Below are positions 36,536-44,616 of a stretch of 64,000 bases of DNA, piece by piece. The position numbers and the translations under genes were made by a program. Below the pieces are notes generated by a model. The model worked only from the letters and a program-made list of their open reading frames with translations. It had not been told where the DNA came from and did not search any database. How positions within the stretch are numbered: the first letter of the stretch is position 1; each line of letters opens with the position of its first letter. Source of the stretch: Nannocystis sp. (GTDB taxonomy: Bacteria > Myxococcota_A > Polyangia > Nannocystales > Nannocystaceae); contig NZ_JADJNN010000014.1 in NCBI RefSeq assembly GCF_016714285.1, positions 1 to 64,000 of the forward strand, in the 5' to 3' direction.

Positions 36536-37138
36536 TTACGACGCCGTCCGGCGCGCGGCGACGGGAGTGCGAGCATTGAGCGCGAGCAGCAGCAGGGCCG
36601 CGGCGACCGCCACGTCGAGGGCGATGCCCATGTGCAGCCCGCGCAGCGCCTGCATGCGCAGCCACAGGCCGGTGGCGGCGATGAGCAGCGCGCCCCAGCG
36701 GACCAGCCAGCGCAGCGAGAGGCCGCCGCGCGCGCTGGCAGCGGCCTCGGCCGAGGCGTAGAGGTAATAGCCGCTGCTGACGAATGCGAAGCCGATGAAG
36801 CTGAGCGCGGCGACGGGCTTCGGCGCGGAGATCAGGCTGACGCCGATCAGGAAGATCATGCCCTGCATCACCGATATCGGTAATTGGACGAAGGGGATCG
36901 CGGTCTGCTCGTCGCGCAGCAGGTGGCCGACGGCGACGGCGAGGCCGAACAGCTGCGGGCAGGCGATCATCACCAGGACGGTCAGGCCGCCGAGCGGGCT
37001 CTCGCGCAGCAGCGGCAGCAGGATGTCGAGCAGGCTCTCGCCGCCCTGGGTGATCGGCAGGGCGATCGTGGCGAACAGGGTGAGGCCGAGGACGGCGTGC
37101 GTGCGGGGGACCGGGGGTGATCCTGTCCTGGGGGGCAT
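36536..37138 (-). CDS. polytopic inner-membrane protein, unknown function
   Basis: 200 residues with about six hydrophobic segments (AVLGLTLFATIALPI, GLTVLVMIACPQLFGLAVAV, FVQLPISVMQGMIFLIGV, AALSFIGFAFVSSGYYLY, WGALLIAATGLWLRM, IALDVAVAAALLLLAL). No motif of a named transporter is seen. It is the third gene of a tight minus-strand set (MscS 37889-38686, metallophosphoesterase 37159-37869, then this one after a 20 bp gap), so it is probably co-expressed with them in an envelope-related context. Confidence 0.7.
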   Translation of the reverse strand: MPPRTGSPPVPRTHAVLGLTLFATIALPITQGGESLLDILLPLLRESPLGGLTVLVMIACPQLFGLAVAVGHLLRDEQTAIPFVQLPISVMQGMIFLIGVSLISAPKPVAALSFIGFAFVSSGYYLYASAEAAASARGGLSLRWLVRWGALLIAATGLWLRMQALRGLHMGIALDVAVAAALLLLALNARTPVAARRTAS

Positions 37139-37158
37139 CCGGGCACGCTAACAGGAAA

Positions 37159-37869
37159 CTATGCGCGGTGGATCTCGACGCTGCGGGCGGCGGTGTCGAT
37201 CGTGACGTGGGTGCGGCGGCCGCGAGCGCAGGAGCCGGTGTTGACGATGCGGCCCTCGGGCAAGCGGTGCAGGTGCGGCACGTGGGTGTGGCCCATGACG
37301 ACGAGGTCGGCCGCGTGCTCGCGCAGGAGGGCCCGCGCGGCGCGGGCGTAGGGGCCGTCGATGTGGCCGAAGCGGCGGTGCTTGATCGCCACGTCGCGGC
37401 CCTCGAACCACTGCGCGAGCGGGCGCAGGCCGGCGCGGCGCAGGCGGCCGGTGAACCAGGTGGCTGCCTGGGCGGCGGCGCGGGCCCGCTGGAACACGGG
37501 GTCGAACTGGTGGCCGTGGATGAACAGGACGCGATAGCCGTCGGCGCTGATCTCCAGGGTCTCGGGGGCGCCGAGCTCGGGACCGGCGACGGCGTCGTGG
37601 TTGCCGTGGATGTAGTGATATTGCGGGCCGCGCAGGCGTTCGCACAGCGCGGGCACGCGGGCCCTCGCGCGGGCCAGCTCGGCCGCGGCGACGCGGCGGC
37701 CGGGCAGCAGCGCGTGCTCGGTCTGGTAGATGTCGCCGACCAATATGATGCGATCGTGGCTGCCCTCGAGCTGGTCGAGGAAGGCGAGGAAGGCGGATTC
37801 GCGGTGGCGAAACTCGTCCATGTAACCGTGGGCGCCGATGTGAAAGTCGGACAGGGCTGCGATGCGCAT
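37159..37869 (-). CDS. metallophosphoesterase of the UDP-2,3-diacylglucosamine diphosphatase (LpxH-like) type
   Basis: 236 residues. The dinuclear metal motifs of the calcineurin-like fold are all present in order: SDFHIG, VGDIYQ, HGNHD, FIHGHQFD and GHTHVPH. The protein is similar in length and motif order to the LpxH/YbbF group, which hydrolyses UDP-2,3-diacylglucosamine in lipid A synthesis; the insert between GNHD and GHQ is short, as in that group. No signal peptide, so cytosolic or peripheral. Since LpxH has several paralogue families, the exact substrate is not certain. It is separated by 19 bp from the MscS gene upstream and 20 bp from the membrane protein downstream, so it forms an operon. 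Confidence 0.85.
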   Translation of the reverse strand: MRIAALSDFHIGAHGYMDEFRHRESAFLAFLDQLEGSHDRIILVGDIYQTEHALLPGRRVAAAELARARARVPALCERLRGPQYHYIHGNHDAVAGPELGAPETLEISADGYRVLFIHGHQFDPVFQRARAAAQAATWFTGRLRRAGLRPLAQWFEGRDVAIKHRRFGHIDGPYARAARALLREHAADLVVMGHTHVPHLHRLPEGRIVNTGSCARGRRTHVTIDTAARSVEIHRA

Positions 37870-37888
37870 GGCCGCGGGTGCTCAGGGG

Positions 37889-38686
37889 CTAGAGGCCGGC
37901 GTGGTCGCGGGGCTCGTCGTGGCTGGCGCCGTGGTTGGCGCTGTGATTGGCTGCGGTGAAGCTCGCGTGCAGGCGCTCGACGACGTCGCTGCGGTAGCGC
38001 TCCTCGTGTTCTCGGTCGAACAGGAAGCCGCGGATGCGCAGGCACAGGCGGGTGACGCTGCCGTGGAGCGGGGCGAGGTAGACCTCGGGCGCGACGCGGG
38101 GTGAGGCGAAGCGGCTGAGGGCGGCGGCCTGGCGGGCGAGCAGGGTGGCGCGTGCGGGCTCGAGGTCGGCGGGGATCTCGACCTCGATCTCGCAGGGGGT
38201 GTCGCGCGAGACGACGTTGAGGCGGATGACGGTCTCGCTGGTGAAGCGCTCGTAGGGGACGATCGCGTCGGTGCCGTCGGGGGCGCGGAGGGTGAGGGCG
38301 CGGACGCCGAGGGCGACGACGCGGCCCTTGACCAGGCCGACCTGGAGGTCGTCGCCGATGTGGTAGCGCAGCTCCAGGGCGAACACGAGGCCGTGGAAGA
38401 CGTTGCGCAGCCAGGGCAGGGCGGCGATCGCCAGCACGACCAGGCCGAGGGCGCGGCCGAGGGCGCGGGGGCCGTCGAAGTCGGGGACCAGGCGGCCCTC
38501 GAGGATGAAGACGATCGGGCCCCACACGGCGATGTGCAGCAGCGGGATCCACGGGTGGAGCTGGCGGAAGGCGCCGACGTGGGAGATCCGGCGCAGCAGC
38601 AGGCTCACGGCGAAGCCCGCGGTCAGCAGCCCACCCACGTACAGGATGGGCAGCAGCGAGGCGACCAGGGCGGTGCCGCTGAACAT
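37889..38686 (-). CDS. MscS family mechanosensitive channel
   Basis: 265 residues. About three to four transmembrane helices at the N-terminus (LVASLLPILYVGGLLTAGFAV, PWIPLLHIAVWGPIVFIL, LGLVVLAIAALPWLRNVF) are followed by the MscS beta domain. RYHIGDDLQVGLVKGRVVALGV and LTLRAPDGTDAIVPYERF match the GDxVxxxxxxGxVxxIxxRxTxLxxxDGxxxxxPN pattern, although the final Asn is Tyr-Glu here. The C-terminal 80 residues form the mixed alpha/beta vestibule plus a His/Asn/Asp-rich tail. It opens under membrane tension and releases solutes. First gene of a three-gene operon; 99 bp separate it from the divergent DUF47 gene. Confidence 0.85.
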   Translation of the reverse strand: MFSGTALVASLLPILYVGGLLTAGFAVSLLLRRISHVGAFRQLHPWIPLLHIAVWGPIVFILEGRLVPDFDGPRALGRALGLVVLAIAALPWLRNVFHGLVFALELRYHIGDDLQVGLVKGRVVALGVRALTLRAPDGTDAIVPYERFTSETVIRLNVVSRDTPCEIEVEIPADLEPARATLLARQAAALSRFASPRVAPEVYLAPLHGSVTRLCLRIRGFLFDREHEERYRSDVVERLHASFTAANHSANHGASHDEPRDHAGL

Positions 38687-38785
38687 GGCGTCAGGATGCC
38701 ACGAAGGCTCCGCGCGGTGGCCGCGCGATCCCGTGATGGACAGGCACAGGGGGGGTCGGATAGGGTCCCGCGCGGAGAAGCGCCC

Positions 38786-39424
38786 ATGGGCCTACAAGAC
38801 GTCATCCGATGGATCCTGCCGCGAGAGGACGTGTTCTACACGTTGATCGAGCAGCAGGGCGTGCTGCTCGAGGAGGCGGCGAAGGCCCTGGCGGAGTTCG
38901 GGAAGGGCGACTCGGCCGAGCGCATCCGTGAGCTGGTCCAGGACATCGAGCACAAGGCCGACGCGATCGTCTACGACACCGAGGAGCAGCTGGCGCGGGT
39001 GTTCGTCACGCCGATCGACCGCGAGGACATCCAGCTACTGTGCGCCTCGATCGACGACATCGTCGACCTGATCAACCTGACGGCGCGGACCTTCGTGCTG
39101 TTCGGGGTGCCGAAGCCGACCCCGCCGATGGTCGCCTTGATGGAGCTCCTGGTGGTGATGGCGGGGGTGATCCGTGAGGCCCTGCCGGCGCTGCGCCGGC
39201 ACGACTACGCGGCCCTGATCGCGGCCGGGCGGGTGATCAAGGACCACGAGAAGAAGGGCGATCAAGTGTTTCGCAACGCGGTCGGGGCGCTGTTCCACGA
39301 CCCTGACATCGACGCCAAGGTGCTGCTGCGCGACAAGGAGGTGCTGGAGGACCTGGAGAGCGCGATCGACAGGTGCGAGACGGTCGCCGAGCGGCTCAAG
39401 AATCTCGCGGTGAAGCATGGTTAG
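38786..39424 (+). CDS. DUF47 family (PhoU-like) phosphate transport regulator
   Basis: 212 residues from ATG 38786, with GGAGAAG five bases upstream. All-helical: LPREDVFYTLIEQQ at the start, AERIRELVQDIEHKADAIVYDTEEQL (a conserved acidic helix), TPIDREDIQLLCASIDDIVDLI, and KVLLRDKEVLEDLESAIDRCETVAERL at the end. These are the conserved parts of the DUF47/PhoU-like family, which accompanies Pit transporters and modulates phosphate uptake. The adjacent Pit gene starts eight bases before the end of this gene, so the two are translationally coupled, as usual for this pair. Confidence 0.92.
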   Translation: MGLQDVIRWILPREDVFYTLIEQQGVLLEEAAKALAEFGKGDSAERIRELVQDIEHKADAIVYDTEEQLARVFVTPIDREDIQLLCASIDDIVDLINLTARTFVLFGVPKPTPPMVALMELLVVMAGVIREALPALRRHDYAALIAAGRVIKDHEKKGDQVFRNAVGALFHDPDIDAKVLLRDKEVLEDLESAIDRCETVAERLKNLAVKHG

Positions 39425-40628
39425 CATGCTCGGGCTGCTCATCGCGGTGATCATCGCCGCGCTGATCTTCGACTACATCAACGGCTTCCACGACGCGGCC
39501 AACGCGATCGCCACGGTGGTGTCGACCGGGGTGCTGCCGGTGCGCACGGCGGTGATCCTGGCCGGCATCCTCAACTTCGCGGGGGCGATGACCGGCACGG
39601 CGGTGGCCAAGACGATCGCGGCGGGCTTCGCCGACGCGGCGATCGTGACCCAGGTGGTGGTGCTGGCGGCGCTGATCGGCGCGAGCATCTGGAACCTGCT
39701 GACCTGGTGGTACGGGATCCCGTCGAGCTCGTCGCACGCGCTGATCGGCGGGCTCGCGGGCGCGGTGGTCGCTCACGCGGGGCTGTCGGCGTTCAACTGG
39801 GGCACGCTCGGCACCAAGGTGCTGATCCCGCTGATCGCCTCGCCGCTGGCCGGCTTCACGATCGCGTTCCTGTTCATGGTCGGATTGCTGTGGCTGGTCC
39901 GGCGCATGCGACCGGCGGCGGTGCAGCGCGGCTCGCGACGCTTGCAGCTGGTCTCGGCCTGCGCGATGGCCTTCTCGCACGGGTCGAACGACGCACAGAA
40001 GGCGATGGGCATCATCACCCTCGCGCTGGTGGCCTACATCGCGGCCGGGCACGCGGCGATGCCGGCGTGGATGCTGCCCGATGGCAAGGACGTGCCGCAG
40101 TGGGTGATCCTCGCCTGCGCCGCGGCGATCGGGCTCGGCACGATGGCGGGCGGCAAGCGCATCATCAAGACGATGGGCGCCAAGATCATCCGCATCACCC
40201 CGCTGCAGGGCTTCGCGGCCGAGACCGCCGGCACGGCGACGATCCTCACCGCGAGCGCCTTCGGCGTGCCGGTGTCGACGACGCACTGCATCAGCGCGTG
40301 CATCATGGGCGTCGGCGCGAGTAAGCGGCTGTCGGCGGTGCGCTGGGGCGTGGCCGGCAACATCGTGCTGGCGTGGGTGCTGACGATCCCGATGAGCGCG
40401 GGCTTCGCCTACGCGGCGCTGTACGGGCTGCGGGCGGTATTCGGCGACGCGGCCTGGGACCTCGACACTGCGACGCTGCGACGGCATGGCTGCATGGACA
40501 TGCGCGACGCGGCCTTGAGGCGAGGGTGTCAGGGCGTCAGCGTGATCGGGAAGGTGCCGAGGACCTCGAAGGGCTGGGGCTCGCCGAAGGGCAGCCACTG
40601 GCCGCGCGCGACGATCCGCAGCTCGTAG
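39417..40628 (+). CDS. PiT family inorganic phosphate transporter
   Basis: 403 residues. Two copies of the PiT signature region: DYINGFHDAANAIATVVST (N-terminal) and SHGSNDAQKAMGIITLAL (second half), with IPSSSSHALIGGLAG and VPVSTTHCISACIMGVG. Ten or so hydrophobic helices; proton- or sodium-coupled phosphate uptake across the inner membrane. A typical protein ends near YGLRAVFG (about 40445); here about 55 further residues run antisense to the convergent lipoprotein gene until a stop at 40626. That tail is Arg/Ser-rich and probably a consequence of a lost stop, not function. It overlaps the DUF47 gene by eight bases. Confidence 0.92.
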   Translation: MVSMLGLLIAVIIAALIFDYINGFHDAANAIATVVSTGVLPVRTAVILAGILNFAGAMTGTAVAKTIAAGFADAAIVTQVVVLAALIGASIWNLLTWWYGIPSSSSHALIGGLAGAVVAHAGLSAFNWGTLGTKVLIPLIASPLAGFTIAFLFMVGLLWLVRRMRPAAVQRGSRRLQLVSACAMAFSHGSNDAQKAMGIITLALVAYIAAGHAAMPAWMLPDGKDVPQWVILACAAAIGLGTMAGGKRIIKTMGAKIIRITPLQGFAAETAGTATILTASAFGVPVSTTHCISACIMGVGASKRLSAVRWGVAGNIVLAWVLTIPMSAGFAYAALYGLRAVFGDAAWDLDTATLRRHGCMDMRDAALRRGCQGVSVIGKVPRTSKGWGSPKGSHWPRATIRSS

Positions 40629-41284
40629 GTGCCGGGCGGGAAGGGTGGGCCCTTCGGGTTGTTGGTGTCCGAGGGGCCGCTCCAGTTTTCCCCCGTCCAC
40701 ATGAAAGTGCCGGGGTACATGCCGGCGGCGAGGGTGATCGCGGTGCCGCCCGGTGGGCACAGGCCCTGGTCGCAGATGCAGTAGTGCTGGTCGTTGCCGA
40801 GCACTTCGGCGAACAGGATCAGGCCGCTGGGGCCGGGCTGCTCGCAGCCGCCGGCGTCGCCGGGGGATGGTGTGACCTTGTCGACGGGGTCGGCGATCGT
40901 GACAGTAAAGTCGATGCCGAGGCCGGCGGCGGCCTCGGCGAGGGTGAAGCTGCAGTCCTGCGGCGGGAACTCGATCGTGACGCCGGGCAGCGAGGTCATG
41001 CCTGCGCCCTCGCACAGCGGGTCGGCGCCGGTCTCGGCGTCGGTGGTGGCAGAGGTGCTGGTGCTCGCGGGTGCGTCGGTGGTGCTCAGATCGGTGGTCG
41101 GCGTGGCGGTGGTGGTGGGGTTGGTGGTGTCGCTCGTCGAGGCGCCGCTGGTGCTAGCGACCGTCTGGGTGGTGCTCGCGTCGGTGGTCGCGCTGGTCTC
41201 CGGGCCGGGGCCGATGGCGGGGCCGCAGGCGAGGAGCGTGGCGAGGGCGCAGGCGAGGCGGGGTCCGGGAGTGGGTAGATGCAT
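40529..41284 (-). CDS. lipoprotein of unknown function with Thr/Ser linker
   Basis: 251 residues from ATG 41284. Signal peptide MHLPTPGPRLACALATLLAC with lipobox LLAC; about 65 residues of Thr/Ser/Ala linker follow. The C-terminal domain (about 160 residues) is beta-rich with six Cys (CEGAGM, PPQDCSF, GGCEQPG, YCICDQGLC) and ends with PGTYELRIVARGQWLPFGEP and FEVLGTFPITL, the layout of an immunoglobulin-like sandwich, perhaps ligand binding. No catalytic motif. The 5' end is duplicated (41255-41330), which places a second PTTPGPRL sequence upstream of the start. Its 3' end overlaps the Pit reading frame by 100 bases on the other strand. Confidence 0.75.
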   Translation of the reverse strand: MHLPTPGPRLACALATLLACGPAIGPGPETSATTDASTTQTVASTSGASTSDTTNPTTTATPTTDLSTTDAPASTSTSATTDAETGADPLCEGAGMTSLPGVTIEFPPQDCSFTLAEAAAGLGIDFTVTIADPVDKVTPSPGDAGGCEQPGPSGLILFAEVLGNDQHYCICDQGLCPPGGTAITLAAGMYPGTFMWTGENWSGPSDTNNPKGPPFPPGTYELRIVARGQWLPFGEPQPFEVLGTFPITLTP

Positions 41285-41330
41285 GATGATCAGGCGGGGT
41301 CCGGGAGTGGTCGGATGCGTGGCGATCAGG
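41255..41330. repeat. tandem duplication of about 36 bp at a gene boundary
   Basis: Two copies of a unit containing AGGCGGGGTCCGGGAGTGG lie at about 41255-41293 and 41291-41330, with several differences. The first copy codes the signal peptide start of the 40529 lipoprotein; the second is its 5' leader and covers the stop of the ferritin-like gene. Confidence 0.8.
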
Positions 41331-42282
41331 CGGCGCGGGCGAGGCCAATAGCGAAGCGGGTCGCGAGGCGGCCGTCGGGCAGGGCGAGGGCGGGCGGGGC
41401 GGCGCGGGACTGGGCGCGTGCGAGGGCGGGCAGGCCGGCGATCGCGGCGCGCTGGGCCGCGACGATCTCGCTGCGCTGGTATGTGGTGACCTGTCCCAAG
41501 AACCATGTGTGTAGATCCCAGGCGAGCTGGGCGTGCCCGGCCTCGTCGGCGGCGAGGCGGGCGAAGGCGGCGCGCAGGGCCGGGGTGGCGGCGCCGCGGG
41601 CCGTGACGGCGCAGCTGAGGGCGGACCAGGCCTCGTGCACGCAGCCCTCGATCGCGTTGTCGCGGGCGGCGGCGGCGATGTCGACGGGGATGTCGTGCTG
41701 GGTCGCGGGTAGGACCGTCGCGCCGGCCTCGCGGGCGAGGGCGCCGAGGATCTCGGCGTGACTCGCCTCCTCGGCGGCGGCCTGGCGGCAGCGGGCGATC
41801 AGCGCCGCGGGGGCGCCCCAGAGCTGCAGGCGCTCGGCGAGCTGGGAGAAGGCGAGCACGGAGGCGGCCTCGAGGCGGGCGCAGTGGGCGAGGAATGTGG
41901 GCAGTCCGGCATCGGCGAGTGAATGTTCGATGTGGCCGAGGGGGCGGCGGCCGAGGCAGTAATACTCGGCGGCCTCGCCGTCGCAGGCGATGGTGCCCGC
42001 GGGGTCACCCATCGCATCGTCGGCGATGCTGAGCGTGCAACTCGTGACGATGACCTCCCAGCTGCTCTTGTCACCGCGACGGTAGAGGCTCGTGCAGACG
42101 GCGTCGCAGTCGAGCTCGGCGGGGTCGGTCGCGCCGAACTCGGTGAGCAGCTCTTTCAGCCTCGCCGCGGTGATCTGCGGGTCGAGCGTGAAGTCCTCCT
42201 GCATGGCGTCGCAGTCTCCGGTGGAGACTTCGCTGCAGCCGGCGGCGGCGAGGGTGGCGGCGACCAGCAGATGCATGCGCAT
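41326..42282 (-). CDS. lipoprotein with ferritin-like domain
   Basis: 318 residues from ATG 42282 (ATG 42276 possible). Signal peptide MRMHLLVAATLAAAGC with lipobox AAGC. Residues about 20-120 are a Cys-containing region (CDAVCTSLYRR, VIVTSCTLSI, YYCLGRRP). From about residue 125 a four-helix ferritin-like domain follows: LEAASVLAFSQLAERL, EEASHAEILGALAREAG (ExxH), CVHEAWSALSCAVTARG and ADEAGHAQLAWDLH (second ExxH). The two ExxH motifs plus the early Glu suggest a di-iron site, exported to the periplasm or surface, possibly oxidising iron or resisting peroxide. The stop of this gene lies in the duplicated leader of the next lipoprotein; the upstream hydrolase ends 50 bp before its start, so they may be one unit. 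Confidence 0.85.
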   Translation of the reverse strand: MRMHLLVAATLAAAGCSEVSTGDCDAMQEDFTLDPQITAARLKELLTEFGATDPAELDCDAVCTSLYRRGDKSSWEVIVTSCTLSIADDAMGDPAGTIACDGEAAEYYCLGRRPLGHIEHSLADAGLPTFLAHCARLEAASVLAFSQLAERLQLWGAPAALIARCRQAAAEEASHAEILGALAREAGATVLPATQHDIPVDIAAAARDNAIEGCVHEAWSALSCAVTARGAATPALRAAFARLAADEAGHAQLAWDLHTWFLGQVTTYQRSEIVAAQRAAIAGLPALARAQSRAAPPALALPDGRLATRFAIGLARAA

Positions 42283-42332
42283 CTGCCGAGCTTCGAGCAA
42301 ACGCTGGCGCCGCGCAAGCGCCGGCGTCGGCT

Positions 42333-44375
42333 TCACTCCGGGTCGCAGGGGCCGTCGCAGAACGACTCGATCGTGCCGGTGCGCAGGAACTGATCGAGCG
42401 ACTTCTGGGCGCTGGCGAGCTTGCGGACCTTGCCGTGCGGGTCCTCGCCGTCGTCGGGCGGGATGTTCTGGGTGGGCTCGGGGGCGAGGCCGAAGTCGTA
42501 CTCGATCATGGCCGAGCCCTGCAGCGGGCCCATGAGCTCGTCGAGGCCCCAGATCGTGCGGTTGCTCGGGGCGAGGTTGGGGACGCCGCCGATCGTGCGG
42601 GCGAGGATGTGGGCGCCGAGGGTGCTGACCTGATGATCGCCGATCGCCACCTCGATCAGGACCTCGTGGGCTGGCGTGCCGGGCAGGTTGTTGGTGCGGA
42701 CATACGGCGCGTAGCCGGCGGGTTCGGTGCGGTCCCACAGCATCTGGTACAGGCCGAGCACCAGCTGGAGGTCGATCGGGTCGGGGAAGGCGTTCTTGAG
42801 CAGGACGAAGAACTCGTCGAAGTCCTTGCTGCGGTTGAGCAGCAGGCTGTACGGCATGCCGGGCACGCCGAGCATGCCGCGTTCGACGTCGGTGGTGAGG
42901 GCCATGTAGGTGGTGCCGAAGATGCCGCCCTGGCTGTTACCGTGGTAGTAGCGCTCGTCGCTCTTGATCATCGGGCCGTTCTTGGCCTGGAGGTCGGGGT
43001 GCTTGGCGAGGCCGCCGGTGACGAGGCGCATGGCGAGCAGGCTGTTGAGGATGCCCTGCTGGCCGCGGTCGACGACGGTGATGAAGTCGTTGAGGCGACC
43101 CTTGTCGACGAGGTCGGCGATATGCAGGTAGTCGCTCTCGGCCATGCCGATCCAGTCGACGGCGAAGAGGGCGTAGTTGTATTGGTTGGCGAAGGCGACC
43201 CGGTAGTCGTACTGGATCTCCTCGCCGCCGGAGCCGAGCAGGCCGTGGCCATATTGCAGGGCGGCGGCGGGGGCCATGCGCGCGCTGGCGGGGATGACGA
43301 CGGTGAACACGAACTCGGCGGTGCCGTTCTGGGTCGGGAGGCCGTCCTTGCCGAGCACGAGGTGGGCGGGCTGGTCGGGCTGATCGAGGTAGCTCGGCAC
43401 CGTCATCATGCCCTCGACGATCAGGGCGATCTCGGGGCTCGGGTCGGCGGTGAGCTTGGTGATCTCGAAGGCGGGGCCGTCGGGGCCGACCATGGCGAGG
43501 CCCTCGTCGCGCATCTTGAGCATGCCGGCGGTGTTGTGCTCGCGGCTGGCGGTGGTGAAGTCCCAGGCGAGCTGGAGGTCGTCGCGGCCGACCCCGATCT
43601 TGCCGAGGCGCTTGAAGATGTCGGCGTAGAGCGGACGGCGGGCGTCGACGGAGGGCTCGTCGCTGAGGGGCTGGAGGTCGCGCAGGGCCTGGAAGGCGGG
43701 CGAGGGGGCGAGCGGCTCGCCGGCGGCGTCGACGACCCCGCGGATCGCGACGATGTAGCGGGTGGCGTCCTTCAGGCGGATGACCGGGCGGATCACGAAG
43801 GTGCGGCGGGCGTCGTCGGCGTGCGAGGCGTCGAGCTCGGCGTAGTGGGGCACGCGCTCGCCGGTGGCGGCGTCGATGAGCACGGTCGGCGAGTCGCCGG
43901 CGAGCGAGTCGGCGATATGCAGCGGATCGGGCAGGCCGGTGATCGTGGCGCCGGGGAGGTGGGCCATCATAGCGAGGCCGGGCGAGAAGCCGTCGGCCTT
44001 GTTCCACACGTCGGGCGGGCCGCTGGCGTTCTTGCGGCCGTCGGGGATCAGGGTGTCGCTGAGGGCCAGGCGGCGGCCGGTCGGGCTGGCTGCGTCGGCG
44101 GCGGTGAACACGTTGGAGGGGAAGGGGAAGGCGCAGTAGCTGGGGACTAACGGGTCGCAGTCGAGGGTGGGCCACTCCTGGGCCGGCGGTGGCTCGTCGA
44201 TCGGCGGCTCGCCGGTGGTGTCGCCGGTGGTCGGTGTGCCGGTGTCGCTGGCGCTGTCGCTGGCGCCGGTGCTGCCGGCGGTCGTGCTGAGGTCGGTGCC
44301 GCCCGGGTTCAGGCAGGCGGTGAGCGTGACGCCGCCGAGCAGCGCGCAGGAGAGGGACAGGGGCGAACGAGACAC
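42333..44375 (-). CDS. lipoprotein of the large alpha/beta-hydrolase-like type
   Basis: 680 residues. Signal peptide with lipobox LTAC, a TTGSTGASDSASDTGTPT-type linker, then a large domain. Early part CDPLVPSYCAFPFPSNVF and LALSDTLIPDGR; middle beta-rich part (GATITGLPDPLHIADS, ATRYIVAIRGVVDAAG); a core with LQYGHGLLGSGGEEI (oxyanion-type loop) and YYHGNSQGGIFGTTYMAL, which is a GxSxGG nucleophile elbow; and IEVAIGDHQVSTLGAHI, supplying acid and His candidates. This set is found in a family of large exported lipases/esterases in myxobacteria and other delta-group bacteria. The catalytic Ser and His seem intact. The substrate is not known; lipid or polyester hydrolysis is plausible for a predator. 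It precedes the ferritin-like gene on the same strand. Confidence 0.82.
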   Translation of the reverse strand: MSRSPLSLSCALLGGVTLTACLNPGGTDLSTTAGSTGASDSASDTGTPTTGDTTGEPPIDEPPPAQEWPTLDCDPLVPSYCAFPFPSNVFTAADAASPTGRRLALSDTLIPDGRKNASGPPDVWNKADGFSPGLAMMAHLPGATITGLPDPLHIADSLAGDSPTVLIDAATGERVPHYAELDASHADDARRTFVIRPVIRLKDATRYIVAIRGVVDAAGEPLAPSPAFQALRDLQPLSDEPSVDARRPLYADIFKRLGKIGVGRDDLQLAWDFTTASREHNTAGMLKMRDEGLAMVGPDGPAFEITKLTADPSPEIALIVEGMMTVPSYLDQPDQPAHLVLGKDGLPTQNGTAEFVFTVVIPASARMAPAAALQYGHGLLGSGGEEIQYDYRVAFANQYNYALFAVDWIGMAESDYLHIADLVDKGRLNDFITVVDRGQQGILNSLLAMRLVTGGLAKHPDLQAKNGPMIKSDERYYHGNSQGGIFGTTYMALTTDVERGMLGVPGMPYSLLLNRSKDFDEFFVLLKNAFPDPIDLQLVLGLYQMLWDRTEPAGYAPYVRTNNLPGTPAHEVLIEVAIGDHQVSTLGAHILARTIGGVPNLAPSNRTIWGLDELMGPLQGSAMIEYDFGLAPEPTQNIPPDDGEDPHGKVRKLASAQKSLDQFLRTGTIESFCDGPCDPE

Positions 44376-44465
44376 GGCGCGAGGATAAACCAGCGGGGTG
44401 TGTGCCGACCACTCGCGGGCTCGCGGCTGCGGCGTGCAGACGGGTGCACGGGTGAGGCGCGGCGG

Positions 44466-44616
44466 CTCAGCTGCGGGCGCGGAGGGACGAGCTTGCGGCG
44501 GGGCTCAGCGGCGGGGCGTGGTGACTTAGCTGCGGGTGCGCGGAGGGACGAGCTTGCCGTGTGGCAGCGGGGCTCAGCGGCGGCTCAGCTGCGGGTGCGC
44601 GGACGGACGAGAGTGT
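44466..44616. repeat. three copies of a 59-bp unit, decayed copies of an L,D-transpeptidase 3' end
   Basis: Units begin CTCAGCTGCGGG (44466), CTTAGCTGCGGG (44525) and CTCAGCTGCGGG (44584), exactly 59 bp apart. The last is the real 3' end of the L,D-transpeptidase gene (RPRTRS then TGA at 44585). The two others still show the matching stop codon and coding of PPRTRS-like residues on the minus strand. The rest of the 209 bp gap (44376-44584) holds nothing else I recognise. Confidence 0.85.

Noticed and set aside
38360..38785. N-terminal extension of the DUF47 protein
   Set aside because: It is antisense to the MscS gene; ATG 38786 has a good ribosome-binding site.
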